A stretch of 5,382 nt of DNA from Fidelibacterota bacterium (GTDB lineage Bacteria > Fidelibacterota > Marinisomatia > Marinisomatales > TCS55), in contig PAIR01000012.1 of NCBI GenBank assembly GCA_002704905.1, positions 5,042 to 10,423 of the forward strand. Reading direction: 5' to 3'. The notes beneath the pieces are model-generated. The model was not told the origin of the DNA. It saw only the letters and a list, made by a program, of their open reading frames with translations, and did not search any database. Position numbers and translations under genes: made by a program. Shown in pieces: positions 1 through 5,382 of the stretch (position 1 is its first letter; each line of letters opens with the position of its first letter).

Positions 1-578
1 CCTGTGGATGTAATAGCACCCAATTCACAACTAGTTGATATTAAAGAGGCAGTTTTCTGATATATCATATCAAAATACACATCTTCTGTCATAGACCGTG
101 TGAGAGATTTTTCGATTTGAAGAATCTCACCCGATGCTAGTTTTTCAGCCGTATCTGCAATAAGCTGTAAAGCACTGAAATCTTTTAACCCTACCATATT
201 AATTAATGTTTTACTAAGTATAAAATCACCCATGAGTACGGCAATCTTATTTTTCCAAACACGATTGATAGATGGGAAACCACGTCGTTTTTCAGCTTCA
301 TCTATCACATCATCGTGGATTAATGTGGCAATATGTAGTAATTCGATCATCGCTGCAGCACGATAGCTATTAAGGGTTGGTTGACCGCAAACACGGGATG
401 CCAAGATTGTTAATACAGGTCGTATATGTTTACCCTTGTGTCTGAGAATATATTTACCCACAAGATTAATTAGTCTCACCTCAGAATGGAGTGCATTCCG
501 GAACTCCTTCTCGAAAAGTTTGATATCATCAAAAATGGGTTCCGTTATATGTTTTAATGATTTTAAATCGTTCTTCAC
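1..578 (-). CDS. All-trans polyprenyl diphosphate synthase, N-terminal 192 codons (runs off left edge)
   Basis: This is a class I trans-isoprenyl diphosphate synthase, which condenses isopentenyl diphosphate units onto an allylic primer to make a long prenyl chain, normally the quinone side chain. Visible in the translation are GKHIRP at about residues 49-54 (the GKxxRP substrate-binding motif), the first aspartate-rich motif HDDVIDE with D89, D90 and D93 that binds the Mg-diphosphate, then RRGFPS, WKNKIAVLMGD, GEILQIE and QKTASLI, all in family order. About 320 residues are usual, so the second DDxxD motif lies beyond the window. The start is GTG at 578-576: the only upstream in-frame codons are ATT, CAT and TTT, and then the tatC stop TAA. 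The gene follows tatC after 9 nt with no clear Shine-Dalgarno sequence and is probably the distal part of that operon. Chain length (hexa-, hepta- or octaprenyl; IspB-like) cannot be told from this part. Confidence 0.93.
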   Translation of the reverse strand, partial: MKNDLKSLKHITEPIFDDIKLFEKEFRNALHSEVRLINLVGKYILRHKGKHIRPVLTILASRVCGQPTLNSYRAAAMIELLHIATLIHDDVIDEAEKRRGFPSINRVWKNKIAVLMGDFILSKTLINMVGLKDFSALQLIADTAEKLASGEILQIEKSLTRSMTEDVYFDMIYQKTASLISTSCELGAITST

Positions 579-587
579 AATATGAAA

Positions 588-1316
588 TTACTTATGTTTT
601 CTACGATTTACCAACCAACTCACACCTATACTCAGTTCGTATAAAAGTAGAAGTGGAATAGACATGAGCACCAGACTCACTGGATCAGGTGGTGTAATAA
701 ATGCACTTAGCACCAGAATAATCACAATTGCATGTTTTCTGTAATGTCCCATGAACTCAGGCGTTAACAATCCAAAGAGTGACAAGATAAATACTAATAC
801 TGGTAATTCAAAAATTAGCCCACTTCCGATCATTAGCCATGTGACAAAATTAAAATAATAATTAATGGAAAAATTATTCTGTATACCCTCCATTCCTACA
901 GATGTAAAGAATTCTAGAGAGAAAGGGATAATTACTGTGTATGCGAAGGTTAATCCAATAAGAAATGATAAGTAGGTAAAAATGATTAAAGGGGCAACGT
1001 ATCTACGTTCATTCATGTACAAGCCAGGTGCAATAAATTTCCAAATATGGTAGGTCAATACTGGAATGGTTAAAACAATTCCGCCAATCAATGCAATCCC
1101 CCATTTGATCATAAACATTCCCTGCACTTTTAATACCTGAAGATCCATTGGTGATTCTAGATTCTGAGTCGGTTTGATTAAAAAATCAATGAGTGGGTCA
1201 ATATAATAAAAAGTAACGGCGGCACCCAATAGGATAGTTCCAAGAGATTTTACCAGCCGCCAACGCAACTCTTCTAAGTGATCTAAAAAAGGCATGGATC
1301 GGCTTTGGTCATTCAC
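588..1316 (-). CDS. tatC: Sec-independent (twin-arginine) protein translocase subunit TatC
   Basis: TatC is the multi-pass inner-membrane receptor that, with TatA/TatB-type partners, recognises twin-arginine signal peptides and exports folded proteins. The 242-residue length is normal. The N-terminus has the family signature MPFLDHLEELRWRL (residues 8-21). Six hydrophobic segments lie near 21-38, 70-92, 107-133, 155-180, 194-207 and 212-232. Acidic residues fall where the family conserves them: E15/E16 in the N-terminal motif, E103 in the first cytoplasmic loop (MNERR), E170 in TM4 (FELP) and D211 (TPPDP). The tail is basic (NRRKHK). The start is taken as GTG at 1316, which forms a GTGA overlap with the meaB stop and has a weak purine stretch (AGAAGAG) upstream; an internal ATG at 1295 (M8) would still keep the signature. 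No tatA or tatB gene is in the window. Confidence 0.97.
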   Translation of the reverse strand: MNDQSRSMPFLDHLEELRWRLVKSLGTILLGAAVTFYYIDPLIDFLIKPTQNLESPMDLQVLKVQGMFMIKWGIALIGGIVLTIPVLTYHIWKFIAPGLYMNERRYVAPLIIFTYLSFLIGLTFAYTVIIPFSLEFFTSVGMEGIQNNFSINYYFNFVTWLMIGSGLIFELPVLVFILSLFGLLTPEFMGHYRKHAIVIILVLSAFITPPDPVSLVLMSIPLLLLYELSIGVSWLVNRRKHK

Positions 1317-2251
1317 GATTGCTCTTCTATTAATAATTGTGCTAACTCATGCGGAGAAGCACTCGTTTTATTTAAATTTCGAATAGATTCTTCTAATTGA
1401 TCAATTTTTTTTTGAGACCAAAATTTACTTATTAATCGATCCTTTACCAGATCGAAGACCCGCTTTCGATGACGATTTATTTGTTTTTGTTCTATAACTC
1501 CTGCATCTTCCATTACTTTCTGAAAATTATTTAGTCCAATATATAATTCCACCACCCCCTCTTTACGATCAGCAGATGTACTAAAAACAGGTGGCTCCAG
1601 TTTTCCTTTTTGCGTAAAAGTATGCAAAATATTTTTCAGGCTTTGCACTAATCGATCTGCCCCATCACGATCAGATTTATTAACCACAAAAACATCTGCA
1701 ATTTCAATGAGACCCGCTTTCATAAGTTGAATTTCATCACCCGACTCTGGCACTAAAATGACAATAGTCATATCTACTGCTTCAGCCACTTCATGTTCAC
1801 CCTGCCCAACACCCACTGTTTCATAAATGATTATATCTTTTCCACTAGCAGAGAGAATATCTCCCACTTCTTGAGCTTTGTGGGCCAAACCACCAAGATC
1901 ACCATGAGAAGCCATACTTCGAATAAATACATCCTCATTGAATAAAAAATGATTCATTCGAACACGATCACCCAGTAGTGCTCCTCCAGAAAACGGACTA
2001 GTTGGGTCAACAGCAAGGACACCAACACTTTTATTATCATCTAGGATCAGTTGGATGAGTTGATCTGTCAAAGTACTTTTTCCAGCCCCGGGCGGTCCCG
2101 TAATGCCGATACGTAATGCATTATTACTGTAAGCATGAAGACTTTCGAAAAAAGAATCCGGAATACGACTATTAGATTCTATTTGGGTGATAACCCGAGA
2201 AAGGGTCCGATGATCATTTGACCGTATACGATCAAGCGTTTGAGAATCCAT
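1313..2251 (-). CDS. meaB: MeaB/ArgK-family G3E GTPase, chaperone of B12-dependent acyl-CoA mutase
   Basis: Members of this family are cytosolic P-loop GTPases that load and protect adenosylcobalamin-dependent methylmalonyl-CoA mutase or related mutases; the old 'ArgK/LAO transport ATPase' name is misleading. In order the protein shows the Walker A motif GPPGAGKS (52-59), DPTSPFSGGALLGDR (82-96, the Mg/switch I region), ETVGVGQGE (144-152, switch II region), the guanine-specificity motif NKSD (191-194) and TSA (225-227). The 312-residue length is typical, with a C-terminal helical extension of the kind used for dimerisation. ATG at 2251 is used, 18 nt after the regulator's stop, with no evident Shine-Dalgarno. 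The stop overlaps the tatC start by 4 nt, so coupled translation is likely. No mutase subunit is in the window, so its partner must be elsewhere. Family assignment is firm; the exact mutase served is inference. Confidence 0.94.
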   Translation of the reverse strand: MDSQTLDRIRSNDHRTLSRVITQIESNSRIPDSFFESLHAYSNNALRIGITGPPGAGKSTLTDQLIQLILDDNKSVGVLAVDPTSPFSGGALLGDRVRMNHFLFNEDVFIRSMASHGDLGGLAHKAQEVGDILSASGKDIIIYETVGVGQGEHEVAEAVDMTIVILVPESGDEIQLMKAGLIEIADVFVVNKSDRDGADRLVQSLKNILHTFTQKGKLEPPVFSTSADRKEGVVELYIGLNNFQKVMEDAGVIEQKQINRHRKRVFDLVKDRLISKFWSQKKIDQLEESIRNLNKTSASPHELAQLLIEEQS

Positions 2252-2269
2252 TATATTCTAATATGCGGT

Positions 2270-2950
2270 TTAAGAAAATGCTTGACGGAATGCGTCAAAA
2301 TTATAGATTGTAAGGTCTCTACTTTCCCGTTTGACTAATAACTTCTCTTCTAATAATTTTAATGTACGTGATACAGTTTCCCGAGAAGTTCCAGCCATAT
2401 TTGCAATATCCTGTTGGTAAGGTAAATTTTTTATGGACACATGACCATGCTTGATCTTGCCCAATTCTTCTGCAAGGCGTATCAACGTTATTCCAATCCT
2501 TTGTTCTGAGTCACTCAAAGATAGACTTTCTATTTGTTGATCGCTTTTGCGAAGACGGATTGCCAATTCTTGTAATAGTGCAATCGCTATCTTTGGGTAG
2601 GACTCAAGACAGGAAAGAAAGTCTCTACGGGATAAAGTCAGCATTTGAGCTGATTCATTAGCCACGATATTCGCAGACCGTCCTTCACCATCTAATAGTG
2701 ACATTTCACCAAAAAAATCACTTTCGCCTAAAATGGCAAGGATTACTTCTCTACCATCATCGCTTAGACGGGTAACCTTTACAGCACCATTAGTAATAAT
2801 AAAAAAAGTCTCCCCCTGACTTTCTTCCAAAATAATCATTTGACCTTTTTCATAGTCACGAGACACCATTTTTGATGCTATCCTTTTTAAGTCCAAATCC
2901 GTTAGGTCTGAAAAAATAGGAACATTACGCAGATGGTCAACTTTACCCAT
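2270..2950 (-). CDS. Crp/Fnr-family transcriptional regulator, Crp-like DNA recognition helix
   Basis: This 226-residue regulator has the full Crp/Fnr layout. An N-terminal cyclic-nucleotide-binding beta-roll spans about 8-115. Its phosphate-binding cassette FFGEMSLLDGEGRSA keeps G81, E82, R91 and S92, corresponding to the Gly-Glu and Arg-Ser of E. coli CRP that hold cAMP, though one residue shorter between them. A long dimerisation helix (about 117-145) follows, then a winged helix-turn-helix (about 150-222) with YQQDIANMAGTSRETVSRTL. R190, E191 and R195 occupy the positions of CRP R180, E181 and R185, which read GTGA half-sites. There is only one cysteine (C114), so an Fe-S oxygen sensor like FNR is excluded. 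ATG at 2950 lacks a clear Shine-Dalgarno. A perfect TGTGA-N6-TCACA site lies 69 bp upstream, which suggests autoregulation. Ligand (cAMP or other) is unproven; the name crp is withheld for that reason. Confidence 0.95.
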   Translation of the reverse strand: MGKVDHLRNVPIFSDLTDLDLKRIASKMVSRDYEKGQMIILEESQGETFFIITNGAVKVTRLSDDGREVILAILGESDFFGEMSLLDGEGRSANIVANESAQMLTLSRRDFLSCLESYPKIAIALLQELAIRLRKSDQQIESLSLSDSEQRIGITLIRLAEELGKIKHGHVSIKNLPYQQDIANMAGTSRETVSRTLKLLEEKLLVKRESRDLTIYNFDAFRQAFS

Positions 2951-3018
2951 ATATGAAACTACTATAAGTCAGATGAAAGATGGAATCAGTAAAATTAAGA
3001 CTCCTGTAAATTATTAGT

Positions 3019-3034
3019 TGTGACGATTGTCACA
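3019..3034. promoter_or_regulatory. Perfect Crp-type operator TGTGA-N6-TCACA
   Basis: TGTGACGATTGTCACA is a perfect inverted repeat, TGTGAC and GTCACA around a 4-bp GATT core, and fits the Crp consensus TGTGA-N6-TCACA at all ten positions. It sits in the divergent region between the Crp/Fnr-family gene and rpsT. The regulator's recognition helix carries the Arg-Glu...Arg residues that read this half-site. Its centre is about 65 bp upstream of the predicted rpsT start point and 76 bp upstream of the regulator's ATG, so it could act on either gene. Direction and sign of control are not determined by the sequence; autoregulation is the simplest inference. Confidence 0.72.
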
Positions 3035-3038
3035 GAAT

Positions 3039-3054
3039 TTCGATAAAAATCGAA
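3039..3054. repeat. Perfect palindrome TTCGAT-AAAA-ATCGAA next to the Crp-type site
   Basis: Two 6-bp arms, TTCGAT and ATCGAA, flank AAAA. The repeat begins 4 bp beyond the TGTGA-N6-TCACA site and the two centres are 20 bp apart, close to two helical turns. No T tract follows on either strand, so it does not look like an intrinsic terminator. It could be the operator of a second dimeric regulator; no candidate protein is visible in the window. Confidence 0.45.
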
Positions 3055-3076
3055 TCATTATTCTGATTATTTCTAT

Positions 3077-3085
3077 TGGTATAGT
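3077..3085 (+). promoter_or_regulatory. Predicted extended -10 promoter element for rpsT
   Basis: TGGTATAGT reads as an extended -10 (TGn followed by TATAGT, five of six matches to TATAAT). It would start transcription near 3092 and give a leader of about 50 nt before the rpsT ATG. The -35 region 17 bp upstream (ATTATT) is poor, which is tolerated with an extended -10. If the organism is from Bacteroidota, the primary sigma factor prefers a different -7/-33 consensus, so this is only a moderate prediction. Confidence 0.4.
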
Positions 3086-3131
3086 AGAGAAAAAAAGGAT
3101 ACATTCGCGTCCGAAATTTTATTCATCATCT

Positions 3132-3136
3132 AGGGG
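3132..3136 (+). promoter_or_regulatory. Ribosome binding site of rpsT (AGGGG)
   Basis: AGGGG lies 5 nt before the rpsT ATG. It is the clearest Shine-Dalgarno-like sequence in front of any gene here and confirms the start, since the in-frame codon immediately before the ATG is TAA. Confidence 0.65.
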
Positions 3137-3141
3137 TTTAA

Positions 3142-3399
3142 ATGGATAGACATCCACAACAAATTAAACGCGAGCGCCAAGATAAAAAAAAGCACGCTAT
3201 CAATACGGCTAGGACATCTGATATGAAAACAGCTATTAAGCGTGTTTTAGAAACAACTGATGCACAGAAAGCCAAAGCACTATATATAAACGCCGTAAGC
3301 ACTATTGATAAAATGGTGAGTAAAGGTAATTTAAAAAAGAATACCGCTGCCCGACGTAAATCTCAGATTACAAGGCATTTGAATTCTTTATCTGCATAA
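3142..3399 (+). CDS. rpsT: Small ribosomal subunit protein bS20
   Basis: bS20 is a primary 16S rRNA-binding protein of the 30S subunit, made of three long helices. The 85-residue length is right. The protein is strongly basic and shows the family pattern: an N-terminal QQIKRERQDKKKHAIN stretch, SDMKTAIKRV near 26-35, and the C-terminal signature KGNLKKNTAARRKSQITRHL at 61-80, matching the usual 'KGxIHKNxAARxKSRL' type of ending. The N-terminus (MDRHPQQ) departs from the common MANHKSA or MANIKSA form. The start is certain because a TAA codon directly precedes the ATG, with AGGGG 5 nt further upstream. It is a single-gene unit: divergent from the Crp/Fnr-family gene, convergent with guaB, and closed by a strong terminator 39 nt after the stop. 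Confidence 0.96.
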   Translation: MDRHPQQIKRERQDKKKHAINTARTSDMKTAIKRVLETTDAQKAKALYINAVSTIDKMVSKGNLKKNTAARRKSQITRHLNSLSA

Positions 3400-3432
3400 A
3401 GCAAAGCTTTAATAGATTATATACCATCAAAT

Positions 3433-3461
3433 AAAAAACCCCGCATTTTGCGGGGTTTTTT
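3433..3461. terminator. Bidirectional intrinsic terminator between rpsT and guaB
   Basis: A perfect GC-rich stem, CCCCGC (3439-3444) with GCGGGG (3450-3455), encloses an ATTTT loop. Six A precede it (3433-3438) and six T follow (3456-3461). Read from either strand it is a hairpin followed by a U tract, so it can end both the plus-strand rpsT transcript and the minus-strand guaB transcript, whose stop codon is 42 bp away. Confidence 0.93.
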
Positions 3462-3503
3462 ATTTTTAAAAGTTTCTTGCGGGGAGGGTTGGGGTATACT
3501 TAA

Positions 3504-4973
3504 CTAACTATCAGATACCTGGTAGTTGGGTGCTTCTTTCATGATCTTCACTTCATGAGGATGGCTCTCTTTTACACCCGCAGCAGTGGTTTGTATAAAC
3601 TCAGCTTTACCATGAAAATCTCGAATATCCTTTGCGCCACAGTATCCCATTGAAGATCGCAACCCACCCATAAGTTGGTGAATAGTATTCTTCACAGGTC
3701 CTCGGTAAGGCACCATACCTTCAATACCTTCTGGAACTAATTTTGTCACTTCAGAACCTTCTTGAAAATAACGGTCGCCACTGCCCTCTTTCATAGCGCC
3801 TAAAGAACCCATTCCTCGATAGGATTTATATTGTCGTCCTTCAAAAAGAATGAACTCGCCAGGGCTCTCATCCATACCCGCTAATATAGAGCCAAGCATA
3901 ACAACTTCGGCCCCAGCTGCAATCGCTTTAGAAAGGTCACCACTATAACGTATCCCCCCATCGGCAATTACTGGGATATCATATTTCTGTGCCTCATCTA
4001 CACAATTCATCACACTTGATAATTGAGGCATCCCCACACCGGCCACAATTCGCGTGGTACAACTAGCGCCAGCACCGATGCCAACCTTCAGACAATCTAC
4101 TCCCGCATCTATGAGTGCTTTTGCTCCGTTGGCAGTAGCGACATTACCAGCAATAACCTGTAGATCGCCAACGGACTTTTTAATCTTTGTTACTGCATTC
4201 AAAACACCAACAGAATGCCCGTGCGCCGTATCGATTACAATCACGTCTACAGCTGCATCGGATAAAGCTAAAGCTCGTTCTGTGGCATCACCACTAATTC
4301 CCAGAGCGGCACCTACTCTCAGTCTTCCATTTTTATCCTTACATGCATTCGGAAAATCTTCTTTTTTCTGAATATCTTTTACCGTAATCAAACCGGCTAA
4401 ACTGCCTTTGTTATCAACAACAAGCAATTTCTCAATACGATGCTCTTGGAGTACTTTTTTCGCTTCATCCAATGTTGTTCCTTGTGGAACCGTCACTAAC
4501 TTTTCTGATGTCATTCTGTCTCGTATTGAAAGATCATCATTCGTTTCGAAACGAATATCTCGATTTGTAATAATACCAACAAGTTTACCTTTATCCACTA
4601 CAGGTAATCCGCTAATGTGATAATTGGCCATAACATTTTTTGCATCTCGAATAGTTTTGTCTATGGAAAGAGTGACTGGATTAACTATCATACCACTCTC
4701 AGATCTTTTCACACGATCAACCATAAGCAACTGATCTTCAATTGAAAGATTTTTATGAATAATCCCAATACCACCTTCGCGAGCTAAAGCCACGGCCATA
4801 TCACTTTCAGTCACTGTATCCATGGCAGCAGAAAGTAATGGAATATTCATTGTGATCTTTTTAGTGAGACGAGTCTGGAGATTCACTTCTCGAGGGAGAA
4901 TATGAGATTCTTGAGGAACGAGTAGAACATCGTCAAAAGTTAAGGCTAGTTCGAAAGGAGGTCGGTTTTTCAT
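3504..4973 (-). CDS. guaB: Inosine-5'-monophosphate dehydrogenase
   Basis: IMP dehydrogenase oxidises IMP to XMP with NAD+, the committed step of guanine nucleotide synthesis, in the cytosol as a tetramer. The 489 residues almost equal the E. coli enzyme (488) and key positions coincide. The N-terminal barrel part has [10 protein letters not shown] (11-20) and SAAMDTVTE (48-56). A CBS pair follows (about 93-150 and 154-205), then HGHS (251-254), the catalytic loop with C305 followed by TTR, ADGGIR (337-342), YRGMGS (385-390), and the mobile flap with the catalytic pair R401-Y402 in GDRYFQEG. The C-terminus ends in the usual ESHPHEV...EAPNY. One oddity is the active-site loop GAGASC in place of GPGSIC. 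ATG at 4973 is 4 nt after the upstream lyase stop and lacks a Shine-Dalgarno, so cotranscription is likely. The transcript should end at the hairpin at 3433-3461. Confidence 0.98.
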   Translation of the reverse strand: MKNRPPFELALTFDDVLLVPQESHILPREVNLQTRLTKKITMNIPLLSAAMDTVTESDMAVALAREGGIGIIHKNLSIEDQLLMVDRVKRSESGMIVNPVTLSIDKTIRDAKNVMANYHISGLPVVDKGKLVGIITNRDIRFETNDDLSIRDRMTSEKLVTVPQGTTLDEAKKVLQEHRIEKLLVVDNKGSLAGLITVKDIQKKEDFPNACKDKNGRLRVGAALGISGDATERALALSDAAVDVIVIDTAHGHSVGVLNAVTKIKKSVGDLQVIAGNVATANGAKALIDAGVDCLKVGIGAGASCTTRIVAGVGMPQLSSVMNCVDEAQKYDIPVIADGGIRYSGDLSKAIAAGAEVVMLGSILAGMDESPGEFILFEGRQYKSYRGMGSLGAMKEGSGDRYFQEGSEVTKLVPEGIEGMVPYRGPVKNTIHQLMGGLRSSMGYCGAKDIRDFHGKAEFIQTTAAGVKESHPHEVKIMKEAPNYQVSDS

Positions 4974-4977
4974 TAGG

Positions 4978-5382
4978 TTAAATTAAATTAATTCGTTTTT
5001 TCACGGTGGTTATAATTTTCCCAGTTTGGATTAATTCGTTAATGGTTTGAATATCATCTGCAAATGAATGGTCTTTAATAGTTAAAACCCGATGTTGTTT
5101 CAAAAGATCCATTAAAGGAGACAGGCCATCTCCAGAGCATAATTTTTTATGGAACCGGTGATTTATATTACTAGCAACCAATAGTTCAATTGCCAAGATA
5201 GTACTTACATGCCCAGTGATTCGTAGACACTTACGGCCGGCCCAAGGAGACATACTTACAAAGTCCTCCTGTCCAGCTGATGTTGAAATTGAATCAACAC
5301 TAGCAGGGTGGGATAATGTTTTATTTTCTGATGCCAATGCGGCTGCTGTGACCTGAGCCAGCATAAAACCTGATTCTAAACC
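4978..5382 (-). CDS. Histidine ammonia-lyase family (MIO enzyme), C-terminal 134 codons (runs off right edge)
   Basis: This is the end of an aromatic amino acid lyase of the MIO-cofactor family; histidine ammonia-lyase converts histidine to urocanate and ammonia, the first step of histidine breakdown. The frame is open to the window edge and reads GLESGFMLAQVTAAALASEN, then LSHPASVDSISTSAGQEDFVSM, which matches the late active-site region of the family. The Q-E pair (residues 38-39 of the fragment) corresponds to the catalytic glutamate region of bacterial histidine ammonia-lyase (about E414); plant-type phenylalanine lyases usually have NQD there. A helical C-terminus ending KKRINLI follows. 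About 500 residues are usual, so the MIO-forming Ala-Ser-Gly and the substrate-binding residues lie outside. An internal ATG at 5364 is not the true start. Substrate (histidine, or tyrosine/phenylalanine lyase or aminomutase) is therefore not settled, and hutH is only the likeliest name. guaB follows after 4 nt. Confidence 0.9.
   Translation of the reverse strand, partial: GLESGFMLAQVTAAALASENKTLSHPASVDSISTSAGQEDFVSMSPWAGRKCLRITGHVSTILAIELLVASNINHRFHKKLCSGDGLSPLMDLLKQHRVLTIKDHSFADDIQTINELIQTGKIITTVKKRINLI

Noticed and set aside
2961..2966. TATAGT on the minus strand just upstream of the regulator gene as a -10 box
   Set aside because: It would leave a leader of only about 4 nt and has no matching -35 element. 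Another AT-rich candidate (TAATAAT, 3016-3010) is no better, so no minus-strand promoter could be chosen with confidence.
2951..3141. Possible small protein or RNA gene in the divergent intergenic region
   Set aside because: No start with a ribosome binding site and open frame of useful length, and no terminator-ended RNA, can be seen; the region is accounted for by the operator, the palindrome and the rpsT leader.
3479..3494. G-rich run (GGGGAGGGTTGGGG) as a G-quadruplex
   Set aside because: Only three adjacent G runs are present; a fourth would have to come from the terminator stem across a long loop, so a stable quadruplex is not supported.
4054..4371. Open frame of 105 codons on the plus strand within guaB
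   Set aside because: It lies wholly antisense to the conserved catalytic core of guaB, has a low-complexity Ser/Ala/Pro-rich translation with no recognisable motif, and has no ribosome binding site. It is a shadow of guaB.
4408..4620. Open frame of 70 codons on the plus strand within guaB
   Set aside because: It is antisense to the CBS domains of guaB and its Ser/Thr-rich translation resembles nothing known. It is a reverse-strand shadow.
4987..5040. Direct repeat ATTAATTCGTT at 4987-4997 and 5030-5040
   Set aside because: Both copies are inside the coding end of the lyase gene in different codon contexts and are AT-rich; a chance repeat is the simplest reading.

Overview
The window is a compact, AT-rich stretch of bacterial chromosome made of housekeeping genes; no mobile element, CRISPR array or tRNA/rRNA gene is visible. 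Protein features point tentatively to the FCB side of bacteria (Bacteroidota, Neomarinimicrobiota and relatives). The polyprenyl synthetase has the wording I associate with that group (KGKHIRP, WKNKIAVLMGD, GEILQIE), and most minus-strand genes lack a clear Shine-Dalgarno sequence. This placement is from memory of the families, not from a search.

Left block (1-2950, minus strand). A likely operon is transcribed right to left: a Crp/Fnr-family regulator, the MeaB/ArgK GTPase, TatC, and an all-trans polyprenyl diphosphate synthase that runs off the left edge. Spacings are 18 nt, a 4-nt GTGA overlap and 9 nt. The products serve different tasks: transcription control, guarding of B12-dependent acyl-CoA mutases, folded-protein export, and the isoprenoid side chain of quinones or a lipid carrier.

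Middle (2951-3461). A 191-bp divergent intergenic region separates the regulator from rpsT (ribosomal protein bS20, plus strand). It holds a perfect TGTGA-N6-TCACA operator, which matches the Crp-like recognition helix (SRETVSR) of the adjacent regulator and so suggests autoregulation. A second perfect palindrome lies with its centre exactly 20 bp away, and rpsT has an extended -10 element and a good ribosome binding site. rpsT ends at a strong hairpin with A and T tracts on both sides, which can also terminate the convergent guaB transcript.

Right block (3504-5382, minus strand). guaB (IMP dehydrogenase, full length with CBS pair) follows only 4 nt after the stop of a histidine ammonia-lyase family gene, of which the last 134 codons are in the window. 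The two are probably cotranscribed. The guaB catalytic-cysteine loop is unusual (GAGASC instead of GPGSIC).

I see no evidence for a previously undescribed system. The best leads are the operator/regulator match with its neighbouring palindrome and the altered IMP dehydrogenase loop.
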